IMG/VR virus record: IMGVR_UViG_3300042991_000574
Span: 1 to 34,153 of that record
Source: a virus
Strand: one strand, 5' to 3'
Length of the DNA: 34,153 nt
The notes below the pieces were generated by a model. It saw only the letters and a program-made list of their open reading frames with translations. It made no database searches and was not told where the DNA came from. Below are positions 20,841-28,313 of the stretch, in pieces. The position numbers were made by a program, and so were the translations under genes. Numbering within the stretch: position 1 is the stretch's first letter; every line of letters begins with the position of its first letter.

Positions 20841-22740
20841 TTGATTTTTCCTTAGTCGAGTTGATGAGTTTCCAAGCTTGCCCGATGTAATACTCATGGC
20901 TCAGATCTTTCGGAATGCCGAAGACGTCATGGCCACGAACATCAAGAGCGAGGATTGCGCTTTTTCCATTGGGAATACCGTCGAGAGATCCATCCGGATT
21001 CTTACGCTTGATCGGTTGACCTTCGCCGGCATGAGTCACATACCAGCGAGCGATCTTTCCCACGAGCTGCTTGCCGTGATAGATCGAACCGCCGTTCTTA
21101 ACGCGCTGATAGTACAAGAAGTCCATGAGCTTCGTGTGCTCTTCAATGGTCTTCTCCGGTGGTATATCATTCATCAAGAACTTCTCGGCGGCCGTCTTGA
21201 CGATCACGCCATCCCACTTGCCGGTCAACGGCCACGGAGTGAATGCGCCCTTGCGCTTCACTTCACCGTTCGAAAGCAAAGCAAGATAAGCATTGACATC
21301 TCGCCGGCAATAGCGCGTGAACTCCGCCGTCTCGAGAATGTGTCCGGTCGTCTGCTCCCATTCTTTCATGATGGCGGGAAGCTTCTTCATGGTCGTCTTG
21401 TCGGCGTCGACCGTGACTCCATCGGTATTCGATGAGAGAATCTTGAAGCCGGCAATCTCGAGCTGCTCGATCAGCATGAGAAGCATCAGCTGACCATTGA
21501 CCGTGACTCTCAACGCATCTGGAATAGAACGCAATGGCGAGTAGGCGTCGTTGAGTTTGCCAAAGGTCGAATTGAGAATGATCTTCGAGCAGGCGTTGAT
21601 ACCCTTGGCGTGTTTCTCCGCGGCTTTGTCTCCGGCTTTCTTCGCAGCCTTCTCATCCTTCTTGGCCTTCAGACGAGCGTCAGTGAGGTCGGCCATGTTC
21701 TGCACGAACTCTGGGCCAATCTGTTTCGGATAGAGTTGTTCCTGAATGATCAACGACGGATAATACGAGGCGACATCGAGATCGGTGATGATACGCGAGC
21801 CAGCGATGAAGACTCCGGGCTTATCAACAGTATGAAGACCTCCGACTCCGATCTTATACTTTCTTGAACCAAGAGTGATGGCGCTCTTGTATTTCGGATC
21901 AAGCTTCCACTTGGTTCCTGCTTTGTCGCCTTTGGCTGCCGTCTTTCTGAACTCATTGAGGAAAGCCTTGAAGTCTTTTGTTTCATAATGGACGCGATCG
22001 GAGATGATCTTCTCCATCGGCCATTCGCGCGCTTTGTTGTCTGGATTCTGCATCGCATTCTCGCGAAGAGCAGTGATCCAAAGTCCAGTGCGTTCCTGAT
22101 TCAACTGCACGAACACCATCTGAGCCAACCCCGCATCGCCAACCACATATGCTCTATTGCTCAGCTTGTAGGTCTTGACCAGGTTTGCACGAATCTCGAC
22201 GAGGTGCCAATTCTTCTTAAGCAAGCGCCAAGTCGCTCGAGTATCCACAGAGCAATAGTCGCGAATCTCAGGAACTCGCTCGCTCGCAAGAGGCTTGGTG
22301 AAGTCGCAAGGAGACTCGACGACTCTCGGCATCTGCTCTTTGCATTCCCACTCCTTCAACGATCCGCGCTTGTTGAGGAACTGAAAGATGTCGAGAGAGT
22401 AGGCCCAAGGAGCAGGCGAGTATTGGATCTTGAATATGCCCTTGTCGTTCCGTCCGCCGTTGATGATCCTCGAGCTCAGTTCGTAGATGCTTTTATTAGT
22501 GACCTTACCGTCTTGCTGTGCAATCCACTTAAGCACAGTATCGTCATAGCCAAAGTTGTTGAAACCAGCAAGGACGACTTCTTCGCGGATGAAGTCGAGC
22601 AAGGAGGTGAAGGAGCTTTTGTCATTCATCACCTCGAAAGTGTGCCACGTCTTTGCGCCATCGAAAAAGGTGGCAAGGAAATAATTGGGAAAGACCTCCA
22701 AGTCATAGACCCAGATGTCATTGCCATCCGGAGTCTTCAC
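20785..22740 (-). CDS. DNA polymerase, family B with 3'-5' exonuclease
   Basis: This 651-residue protein starts at GTG 22740 in a GTGA overlap. Exonuclease motifs: VYDLEVF (Asp13, Glu15), FNNFGYDD (about 60-67) and YCSVDTRA (Tyr162, Asp166). Polymerase motif A is DLDVASYYPSL (Asp320-Ser329), motif B KIILNSTFGK (386-395) and motif C SSNTDGV (436-442). The usual DTD of motif C is NTD, so the first Asp is Asn438 while the catalytic Asp440 remains. An Ala/Lys-rich insert (KAKKDEKAAKKAGDKAAEK, about 358-376) sits between motifs A and B. It replicates the phage genome. A polymerase accepting modified dCTP would fit the cassette described here, but this is not visible in sequence. Confidence 0.95.
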   Translation of the reverse strand: MKTPDGNDIWVYDLEVFPNYFLATFFDGAKTWHTFEVMNDKSSFTSLLDFIREEVVLAGFNNFGYDDTVLKWIAQQDGKVTNKSIYELSSRIINGGRNDKGIFKIQYSPAPWAYSLDIFQFLNKRGSLKEWECKEQMPRVVESPCDFTKPLASERVPEIRDYCSVDTRATWRLLKKNWHLVEIRANLVKTYKLSNRAYVVGDAGLAQMVFVQLNQERTGLWITALRENAMQNPDNKAREWPMEKIISDRVHYETKDFKAFLNEFRKTAAKGDKAGTKWKLDPKYKSAITLGSRKYKIGVGGLHTVDKPGVFIAGSRIITDLDVASYYPSLIIQEQLYPKQIGPEFVQNMADLTDARLKAKKDEKAAKKAGDKAAEKHAKGINACSKIILNSTFGKLNDAYSPLRSIPDALRVTVNGQLMLLMLIEQLEIAGFKILSSNTDGVTVDADKTTMKKLPAIMKEWEQTTGHILETAEFTRYCRRDVNAYLALLSNGEVKRKGAFTPWPLTGKWDGVIVKTAAEKFLMNDIPPEKTIEEHTKLMDFLYYQRVKNGGSIYHGKQLVGKIARWYVTHAGEGQPIKRKNPDGSLDGIPNGKSAILALDVRGHDVFGIPKDLSHEYYIGQAWKLINSTKEKSNDHEGQTSDMDEDLEEDQ

Positions 22741-22874
22741 TTGTTGGTCTCGACAATGGCTCGCGCGTCGAGAGCAAAGGCTTTGACTTCCATATCCTTC
22801 AGGAATATCACGAGACTCTGCATCGTCGGCACGAGTCGAGTGAGTTGAAGGCGAGGAGGTTCAGTGGTTTCCAT
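22737..22874 (-). CDS. Small hypothetical protein, 45 aa
   Basis: ATG 22874 overlaps the upstream gene by 14 bases and the stop overlaps the polymerase GTG start (GTGA), so it bridges the two genes exactly. The sequence (METTEPPRLQLTRLVPTMQSLVIFLKDMEVKAFALDARAIVETNK) is a helix-rich small protein. The ribosome-binding site is weak; translation may rely on coupling. It is not recognised as any family. Confidence 0.6.
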   Translation of the reverse strand: METTEPPRLQLTRLVPTMQSLVIFLKDMEVKAFALDARAIVETNK

Positions 22875-23094
22875 AACCGTTGCTCAGTTCTTCAAGTCGA
22901 GTCTCGTAGGCCATGACTGCGGCTTGCATGTTGGTGAATGGTGCGCCGATGTGTTCGGCGTTTCCGAAGAATGCTTTGTATCCGAGTCTGTCGGCAATGA
23001 TACTGCCATCCGCCGTCTCAAGGCGAAGGACTGCATCCTTCTTCTGAAGGTAGTCTTGAGAAGCTTCCAAACCGGTTTCGTGGTTGAGAATCAT
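22861..23094 (-). CDS. Hypothetical protein, 77 aa
   Basis: ATG 23094 lies 4 bases beyond the hairpin repeat at 23099 and has no clear Shine-Dalgarno. The product (MILNHETGLEASQDYLQKKDAVLRLETADGSIIADRLGYKAFFGNAEHIG..) looks like a small alpha/beta protein with a C-terminal helix. No family is recognised. It sits between the ssDNA-binding protein and polymerase genes. Confidence 0.7.
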   Translation of the reverse strand: MILNHETGLEASQDYLQKKDAVLRLETADGSIIADRLGYKAFFGNAEHIGAPFTNMQAAVMAYETRLEELSNGYGNH

Positions 23095-23098
23095 ATGG

Positions 23099-23125
23099 AC
23101 CGAGCCGTTTCGTTGGTGGCTCGGT
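23099..23125 (-). repeat. Intergenic hairpin repeat, copy 4
   Basis: ACCGAGCC (23099-23106) and GGCTCGGT (23118-23125) pair perfectly with an 11-nt loop, between the ssDNA-binding protein gene and the 77-residue gene. The flanks match copies 1 and 2. Here the next start codon is only 4 bases past the stem and no Shine-Dalgarno is seen. Confidence 0.8.
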
Positions 23126-23195
23126 GGAACCTTTTGATTGTTATGCAGCTTGCCCTTTTGGGCGTCGTCAGCTCTTTCGCTGTACCTTGTGCTGC

Positions 23196-23825
23196 TTAGA
23201 AAGGAGGTTCGTCGTCGACAGGCCGCTTCTTCTTACGGGGAATCTCATCGTCCTCAGACTTCTTGGCCTTCCTCTTGGGAGCGGGCACATCATCGAAGTC
23301 GCTTTCGTCGAAGCTGCTGCCACCGAACTTCTCGCCGTCGTCGACCTTGAGAACACCGTTGAGACTGATCGAGATGCCCTTGCCGAACGAGTTGCTCCAC
23401 GCGTAAGGAACCACGGAAGCATGATACCAAGCGCCGGAATAAATCTCGCTATCGTTCTCAACCGCACGACGAGTGCCATCGGATTCCATCACGAGGATTC
23501 CAGGCTGACGCTTGTTCTTGGTCCGCACGAGCCAGCAGTTAGCATGCTCGGGATGCTCGTCCGCATCGTCGTCACCGTCCGCGATCGGGAAATGCTTGCA
23601 CTTCTCAAAGGGAATCTCCTTCCCAAGCTTCTCGACCATCGCGAGCTTCATCCGCTTCTTCAAGCCGGCGATGAACTCGTCCGTGCCATCAGCATCCTTG
23701 TCGAGAACGATGAGCATGCCATACTCAGGCTCCGACTCTTCGTTCTGCTTGCGGGGTTTCATGAGGTTGCAATAGCTTCCCCGGAACTTCGGGGAAACGA
23801 TCTTCAGTGGATTCTCTTCGGCCAT
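23196..23825 (-). CDS. ssDNA-binding protein (DUF2815-like OB fold)
   Basis: This 209-residue protein has AAGGAG before ATG 23825. The sequence has the hallmarks of phage DUF2815 ssDNA-binding proteins: an N-terminal NPLKIVSPKFRGSYCNLMKPRK, a middle with GMLIVLDKDADG, a basic/acidic region and SEIYSGAWYHASVVPYAWSNSFGKGISISLNGVL with the strand-rich OB core. The C-terminal tail is acidic and Lys-rich, ending DDEPPF, as in T7 gp2.5-type proteins whose terminal Phe contacts replication partners. It lies directly downstream of the nuclease gene and upstream of the polymerase. Confidence 0.88.
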   Translation of the reverse strand: MAEENPLKIVSPKFRGSYCNLMKPRKQNEESEPEYGMLIVLDKDADGTDEFIAGLKKRMKLAMVEKLGKEIPFEKCKHFPIADGDDDADEHPEHANCWLVRTKNKRQPGILVMESDGTRRAVENDSEIYSGAWYHASVVPYAWSNSFGKGISISLNGVLKVDDGEKFGGSSFDESDFDDVPAPKRKAKKSEDDEIPRKKKRPVDDEPPF

Positions 23826-23828
23826 GGT

Positions 23829-25121
23829 TCACTCCTTGGTTGGGTTCGGGATGCAGTCGAAGTCGGCTGCGGGGTTGATTGCGGGACGTGGATCATTCTT
23901 GAAGACGAGACATGGCTTGCCTTCAGGACGGATGGTGTTCTTCTTGAGGAACTCCTCGCGCTTCTTCTTGTCGGAGAAGAGCTCGGAGATGACGCCAAGG
24001 CCTTTGAGACTGCGAGGCATGAAGTCGTCTTCCTCGAATCCGATCTTCTTGAGTTGAGCGATGACCTTCTCCTCGTCCTTCCACTTGCGATTGCTGTCGC
24101 CTTGGACGACCTTGAAGTCAGTGAGCTTGCCTTTCGCCGCCATCTCATAGATGTGATTCTCGAAAGATGAGAGCCACTGTTTGAAGAAGATGAGATTCAG
24201 TGCAAGCTTGTTCACATCGTCTGGATTCAAGAAGGTCTTCTGCTTCTCGGCTTTGATTACCGCATCCTTCTTGGTGAACTGCTTCGATGAGACGTCCTTG
24301 AAGTCAAGGCCTGCGGATTGTATCACCGAGGCAGCAAGAGCTGAGCAGTTACGCCGAAGCGGACACCACATGCAACCCTTCTCCGTCGGTACGAACTCAA
24401 CAAGGCCTTCTGCCGCTTCGATAAGTTTAGCGGGATCAGTGATTTTCTTGAAAGCTTTCGAGGAGAGGAAGTCGTTGATCTTCTCACGCTTACTTGTGAC
24501 AGTCGCCTCGAAGGCGAAGAGATTCTCTGGAGTATCCATCCACCGATCAGGCTCGCGTGAGAAGCGGGGTTGGACGATGATGAGCTCAATCTCCGAAAGC
24601 TCTTTGCGGATATACAGCTTGTCGATCATCCCGAGTGCATAGAGACGCATCTGCTTGTTCTCTTTGGCCGGAACCGGAACACCACGACCATGCTTGTAGT
24701 CGATGATCTTGATCTTCCACAGCTTGCCGATCTTCTTCGTGGCGGCAATGTCGACCGTCCCTCCTTCACGCGTGCATTGGATGGCGTTCTTCTGCTCGCT
24801 GTAGATCTTCCACCCATCGAGCTCGAGCTCGAGAGCCAGATCATAGCAGACTTGAACCGCCTCCGCCATCTCGCGAGTGACTTTCCAAACCTTGTTGAAG
24901 GTCTTTCCGAGCCACCGCTTGTCTGTCGGTGCCTTCTGCGCTTTGATCGAAGCCTCGAGCAACTCGTGAGCTGCAGTTCCTTCATCTCCTGCTGCCGTCC
25001 GTGTGTCGGGAGGATTCAAGAGCTTGATGAGAGGGATCGACGCAGTACAGTTGAACCACATCTCCGCCTTGGATGGCGAGAGAGTAGCGTGCGCTCGATC
25101 AGAGTGAGCGACGGCAGCCAT
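23829..25121 (-). CDS. PD-(D/E)XK nuclease (DUF2800 / Cas4-like)
   Basis: ATG 25121 is in a TAATG overlap, giving 430 residues; the frame is open to a TTG at 25127. Seen features: N-terminal SPSKAEMWFNCTAS (a conserved S-x-x-x-x-W-x-x-C), DEGTAAHELLE, then GGTVDIAA and IIDYKHGRG (the D-x-K part of the PD-(D/E)XK core), followed by KQMRLYALG (Q-x-x-x-Y) and a C-terminal cysteine cluster (CMWCPLRRNC) that resembles the Fe-S site of Cas4/AddB nucleases. Such proteins are common in phage replication modules with DUF2815 proteins. A recombination or end-processing exonuclease is the likely role. Confidence 0.9.
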   Translation of the reverse strand: MAAVAHSDRAHATLSPSKAEMWFNCTASIPLIKLLNPPDTRTAAGDEGTAAHELLEASIKAQKAPTDKRWLGKTFNKVWKVTREMAEAVQVCYDLALELELDGWKIYSEQKNAIQCTREGGTVDIAATKKIGKLWKIKIIDYKHGRGVPVPAKENKQMRLYALGMIDKLYIRKELSEIELIIVQPRFSREPDRWMDTPENLFAFEATVTSKREKINDFLSSKAFKKITDPAKLIEAAEGLVEFVPTEKGCMWCPLRRNCSALAASVIQSAGLDFKDVSSKQFTKKDAVIKAEKQKTFLNPDDVNKLALNLIFFKQWLSSFENHIYEMAAKGKLTDFKVVQGDSNRKWKDEEKVIAQLKKIGFEEDDFMPRSLKGLGVISELFSDKKKREEFLKKNTIRPEGKPCLVFKNDPRPAINPAADFDCIPNPTKE

Positions 25122-25387
25122 TACCAATCGCTCGCTTCATCGGCCTTGATCTTGGCGACAGCCTTCTTCTTGTCAGCCGGCTTCTCGTCGATGTATTTAT
25201 CGGCGAGCTTCTGAAGGCGGGTGCGGAGAGGAGCGGTCAGCTTGATCAACTGCTCCTTGGTCTTGGTCTCACGGATCGGGGTGACTTTCCCATCCATGTG
25301 ATTCTCGACAGGATAATGCGCGAGCTCCGATTCCTTGAGAATCTCAAGGAGACAGAGAACACCGACTTGCTTTGGACTGAGGCTCAT
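25121..25387 (-). CDS. Hypothetical protein, 88 aa
   Basis: ATG 25387 overlaps the stop of the small membrane protein gene (ATGA). The N-terminal half (MSLSPKQVGVLCLLEILKESELAHYPVENHMDG) looks like a small helix bundle. The second half is basic and Lys-rich (KTKEQLIKLTAPLRTRLQKLADKYIDEKPADKKKAVAKIKADEASDW). The order directly before the DUF2800 nuclease is shared by many phages that carry a short gene there, but I cannot name a family. Confidence 0.78.
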   Translation of the reverse strand: MSLSPKQVGVLCLLEILKESELAHYPVENHMDGKVTPIRETKTKEQLIKLTAPLRTRLQKLADKYIDEKPADKKKAVAKIKADEASDW

Positions 25388-25497
25388 GTTGGTCCTTCCG
25401 AGTCATCGGAATAGGTGGCATAGATGATGGCGATTATGATGGCGATTATGATGAACCCGCAAAGGGAGATGATAGCCCCGAGAACAGGAAGAAGCAT
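25384..25497 (-). CDS. Small membrane protein, 37 aa
   Basis: ATG 25497 to TGA 25384 gives MLLPVLGAIISLCGFIIIAII then AIIYATYSDDSEGPT: one strong hydrophobic helix and an acidic tail. The stop overlaps the next start (ATGA). The start lies 5 bases beyond the hairpin at 25503 with no visible Shine-Dalgarno, so start usage is uncertain. The repeated ATAATCGCC units in this gene encode the I-I-A repeat. It is probably a single-pass membrane peptide of unknown role. Confidence 0.6.
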   Translation of the reverse strand: MLLPVLGAIISLCGFIIIAIIIAIIYATYSDDSEGPT

Positions 25498-25502
25498 GTG
25501 GG

Positions 25503-25525
25503 CCGAGAGTTTTAGGTCGTCTCGG
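25503..25525 (-). repeat. Intergenic hairpin repeat, variant copy 6
   Basis: CCGAGA (25503-25508) and TCTCGG (25520-25525) form a 6-bp stem with an 11-nt loop, between the 113-residue gene and the small membrane protein gene. Like copy 5 it carries the CCGAGA/TCTCGG variant, with the change kept on both arms. The flank TCTCGGTGGAGACC partly follows the main group. Confidence 0.62.
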
Positions 25526-25538
25526 TGGAGACCATCCG

Positions 25539-25880
25539 TCAAGCCGCTTCGATGGCCGCTTCGATCTTCTCCTTCAGTTCCTCGAGATCGCCCTCGTCCA
25601 CCTCGTCGACCGACTCGGCGTACTTGTTCAGAATCTTCATGGCCGTCTTGCGGTCAGTCGCCTCGGACAGCTTGCGGAGAGCAGCGCGGATTTCATCCTT
25701 GATGTCGTCGCCTTCCGGTTCTTTGGCCTTCTTCTTGGCGGGCTTCTCGTCCGCATCTTCTTCCTTCGCGGCCTTCTTCGCCGGCTTCTCTTCCTTCTCG
25801 ACGGTGCCATCCAGCTTGGCGAGCAGCTCGTCCAGCTCCTCGCGCGATTCGCACTTGATGGTCAGGGAGTATTCGGTCAT
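25539..25880 (-). CDS. Lys/Glu-rich early protein, 113 aa
   Basis: The first gene of the leftward operon, with AAGGAG before ATG 25880. The protein begins with a short strand (MTEYSLTIKCESREELDELLAKLDG), followed by a Lys/Glu/Ala-rich flexible region (about 28-60, EEKPAKKAAKEEDADEKPAKK) and a helical C-terminus (DEIRAALRKLSEATDRKTAMKILNKYAESVDEV..EELKEKIEAAIEAA). The C-terminal part resembles small phage early proteins of unknown function, some of which bind DNA or RNA polymerase. No family is certain. Confidence 0.82.
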   Translation of the reverse strand: MTEYSLTIKCESREELDELLAKLDGTVEKEEKPAKKAAKEEDADEKPAKKKAKEPEGDDIKDEIRAALRKLSEATDRKTAMKILNKYAESVDEVDEGDLEELKEKIEAAIEAA

Positions 25881-25922
25881 CTGTTTCTCCTTGCGACGTG
25901 TGTCGCGGCGGGTGATAGGTTA

Positions 25923-25951
25923 TGTATACTCGTAAACGTATTCCTTGGGAA
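25923..25951 (-). promoter_or_regulatory. Leftward early promoter candidate
   Basis: On the minus strand TTCCCA (25951-25946) and TATACA (25928-25923) are 17 bases apart, ahead of the first early gene. The -35 lies in the left arm of the inverted repeat at 25943-25991, so a regulator bound there could block it. The -10 is good, the -35 moderate. Confidence 0.45.
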
Positions 25952-25991
25952 GTCTTTTTTCTCAAGACTTCTGTTTCAAGTATTCCCAAGG
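25943..25991. repeat. Nested inverted repeats in the divergent control region
   Basis: The outer arms CCTTGGGAA (25943-25951) and TTCCCAAGG (25983-25991) match perfectly. Inside, AAGTCTT (25950-25956) and AAGACTT (25964-25970) form a second stem around a T-rich loop. The element lies between divergent operons, so it is likely a regulatory site with symmetrical action. Each outer arm also offers a TTCCCA -35-like box facing outward. Confidence 0.7.
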
Positions 25992-26023
25992 GAGTGCTTG
26001 CATATATCATGCGTAACATAAGA

Positions 26024-26058
26024 ACAAGTGCCAGATGGAACATCCACCTGGCTCTTGT
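26024..26058 (+). repeat. Leader hairpin upstream of the VapE-type gene
   Basis: ACAAG-GCCAG-TGG (26024-26038) pairs with CCA-CTGGC-CTTGT (26044-26058) with two single mismatches and a 5-nt loop. A smaller stem CCGAG/CTCGG (26075-26079, 26086-26090) follows before the gene start. Together they give a structured leader that could act as an attenuator or protect the mRNA. No T-run follows the first stem directly. Confidence 0.55.
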
Positions 26059-26113
26059 CCTCCCTTAACCCGACCCGAGCACGAACTCGGCTCACATGCG
26101 AGGAGTATCATAT

Positions 26114-28231
26114 ATGCCGTCTCTGTTTGTAAATGCCCACGCGCTCAAACCCGAAAAAACGCTTTCTCTTTCGGAAATCGAACAGCGCATAAGGAAAGCA
26201 GATAAAGAACTGAAGCAGACTATCGAGCTGCTGCGAATCGAACCGGACGAGACGCTGCAGACGAAGATGAAGCGAATGCTACCCGCTGTCACCTTCTCAG
26301 GCGACTTCTCCCGTCGCAATGCTTCGAGTCTCGAGACGCACTCGAGCTACTACATCTATGATCTCGATGGAGTCAATCCGAAGAAGATGAAGAAGCTGAT
26401 CGCCGATGAGCCTTCGCTTCTGATGGCCTTCATGAGTCCGCGAGCGAACGGTCTGAAGGTTGTCTTGCAAGGACCGATCGCCGAAGATGCGAAGATCCAC
26501 AAGAAGTTCTGGGAAGTCGGAGCGTCCATCGTCGAGGAGCGCACTGGTCAGAAGCTTGATCGCAGCGGCTCGGACGTGTGCCGGTTGTGTTTCTTGAGCA
26601 GTGATCCAGGTTTGATCAAAGGAGATGGCAAGGAGTTCGATGTCAAGAAGGTTCTCGAGCCCTCGATGAAGGACGAGCATGGTGACATCATGCGTGGTGT
26701 CCCCGAACCGAAGGCAGACTTCAAAGAATACACCCAACCCATCGCCAAGGAAATGCTCTGGGCGGTTGGTGCGGATCTTCCCTACGATAAGTGGCGCAAT
26801 ATCATCTGGGCCATGACCAATCGTTTCGGTCAGGAAGAGTGGGTTCATGATTTGCTGCTGAGGTGGTCCATCGAGCGAGGCGGTGATCGGGCTTTGGACA
26901 GCGAGGATGACAAGAAGACCTTCGAGTCAGTGTATGCCGGCACAGGGAAAGGAATCACCTTCGCTTCACTGATCGCCGAAGCCAAGAAAGCCGGATGGAC
27001 GGATTGGCGGAAGTCCATGCGGCGTGATGAGGATGGCGAGTTGCTCCATGATGATGCCAACCTCATGATCATCCTCACGCAGCATCCTGATTTCAAGGGA
27101 CGCATCTGGATGGATGAGATCACCGAGCAACAGATGATGTCGCCGAAAGAAGATGCTCTCATCTGCGCCGTCTCTCGGATGGGTGGATATGTCGAAGAGA
27201 GTTTGGCATTCAACGTGCTCGTGGATATTCAACAGCACTTGAAGATCGGATTCAGAGGGACGAGATCGGTGTTGTGTGCACTCGCGGCCATCGCTTGCAA
27301 CAACAAGAGGAACTTCCGAAAAGAATGGCTTGATGAATTAGTCTGGGATGGAGTGCCAAGACTCAACCGACTCTTCATCGATGGCTTCGGAGCCGAGAAC
27401 GTCGAACGTAATGAGGCTCTGGCTTCCGCCTTCATGGCTTCTGCCGCGGCTCGTATCATGCGACCGGGTGTCTCGGTTCAGGTTGTTCCGATCTTGATGG
27501 GGCCGCAAGGATGTGGGAAGTCGTCTGGACTCAAAGCATTGTGTCCTCAGTCAGAATGGTTCTGCGACTCCTTCATCGACTTCGAGTCGAAGGCTGGATA
27601 TGAAGTCGTGTTGAGAGCGTCCATTGTGGAACTCTCCGAACTCTCGGCCATCCGCAAGGCCGACATGGAGAAGGTCAAGCAGTTCGTGACTCAGCAATTC
27701 GTGCGCTTCAGAGCGCCTTATGAAAAGCAGACGCGAGATCATGCTGCTGCTTGGGTCTTCATCGGAACAACCAACGAGGAAGAGTTTCTCAAGGACACCT
27801 CGGGCAATCGTCGCTTTGCACCGATCAAGATCGTCGAGGCAAAGGTCGAGAAGGTGGTGGAGTGGATCGAGGAGAGGCGAGAACAGTTGTGGGCTGAAGC
27901 AGTGACTCTCTGTCGTCGTGGCTTCAAGAACGGTGCCGATACATGGGGAATCCCCAAGAAGTATTGGGATGAGCTGTCCATCGCCGCGGAGAAAGCCCGT
28001 GAGCGTGATCCATGGGAAGACGTGCTGAATGAATATGGCAACGACTTGCTTCGAAAGAACAAGCGAGTCCAGAAGAGTCTGCGAGAGATTTCCATCGAGT
28101 CAGGACTCAATCTCAAAGGAAGGTCTGACGAATTGCATCTTGGAAAGGTTCTCCGTTTGTGCGGATGGGAGAGAAAGGTCGTCAGATTATCCGATAAACT
28201 CGCTCGCCGGTGGATCCTCGGTCAGATGTAG
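26114..28231 (+). CDS. Primase / VapE-type helicase fusion
   Basis: ATG 26114 has GAGGAG about 8 bases upstream and is preferred to ATG 26096, giving 705 residues. The N-terminal third holds a prim-pol-like domain (VirE N-terminal type): YYIYDLDGV (Asp83, Asp85) and SPRANGLKVVL (108-118). A linker helical region follows. The C-terminal half is the VapE (PF05272-type) helicase: PILMGPQGCGKSSGLKAL with Walker A at 463-471, SIVELSELSAI as Walker B near 507, and FIGTTNEEEFLKD with GNRRFAPI as sensor motifs. It combines priming and unwinding at the phage origin. It is transcribed away from the other replication genes and ends at a strong terminator. Confidence 0.93.
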   Translation: MPSLFVNAHALKPEKTLSLSEIEQRIRKADKELKQTIELLRIEPDETLQTKMKRMLPAVTFSGDFSRRNASSLETHSSYYIYDLDGVNPKKMKKLIADEPSLLMAFMSPRANGLKVVLQGPIAEDAKIHKKFWEVGASIVEERTGQKLDRSGSDVCRLCFLSSDPGLIKGDGKEFDVKKVLEPSMKDEHGDIMRGVPEPKADFKEYTQPIAKEMLWAVGADLPYDKWRNIIWAMTNRFGQEEWVHDLLLRWSIERGGDRALDSEDDKKTFESVYAGTGKGITFASLIAEAKKAGWTDWRKSMRRDEDGELLHDDANLMIILTQHPDFKGRIWMDEITEQQMMSPKEDALICAVSRMGGYVEESLAFNVLVDIQQHLKIGFRGTRSVLCALAAIACNNKRNFRKEWLDELVWDGVPRLNRLFIDGFGAENVERNEALASAFMASAAARIMRPGVSVQVVPILMGPQGCGKSSGLKALCPQSEWFCDSFIDFESKAGYEVVLRASIVELSELSAIRKADMEKVKQFVTQQFVRFRAPYEKQTRDHAAAWVFIGTTNEEEFLKDTSGNRRFAPIKIVEAKVEKVVEWIEERREQLWAEAVTLCRRGFKNGADTWGIPKKYWDELSIAAEKARERDPWEDVLNEYGNDLLRKNKRVQKSLREISIESGLNLKGRSDELHLGKVLRLCGWERKVVRLSDKLARRWILGQM

Positions 28232-28239
28232 GGAGCAAA

Positions 28240-28286
28240 CCGGAGGGCAACGGAGGTCAGAAATCCCGTTGCCCTTCGGAGCTTTT
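28240..28286 (+). terminator. Intrinsic terminator after the primase/helicase gene
   Basis: CCGGAGGGCAACGG (28240-28253) pairs with CCGTTGCCCTTCGG (28266-28279) as a 14-bp stem with one G-U pair and a 12-nt loop, followed by AGCTTTT. It starts 9 bases after the stop codon at 28229-28231. It could also work in reverse, since the minus strand has a shorter T-run. Confidence 0.88.
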
Positions 28287-28313
28287 ATCCTTGAAAAGAT
28301 GCGTATCGAGCAC

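Noticed and set aside
21988-22848. 286-codon plus-strand frame
   Set aside because: Antisense of the DNA polymerase exonuclease region; no start signal.
23095-23199. Plus-strand frame starting MDRAVSLVARWN with a signal-peptide-like tail
   Set aside because: It reads through the hairpin repeat, lies antisense to the early operon, and lacks a ribosome-binding site. The signal-like sequence is probably chance.
23124-24170. 348-codon plus-strand frame
   Set aside because: Antisense of the ssDNA-binding and nuclease genes, both strongly supported on the minus strand.
15383-25525. The repeated hairpins as a CRISPR array or terminators
   Set aside because: The copies are kilobases apart with genes between them, and no T-run follows the stems on the minus strand.
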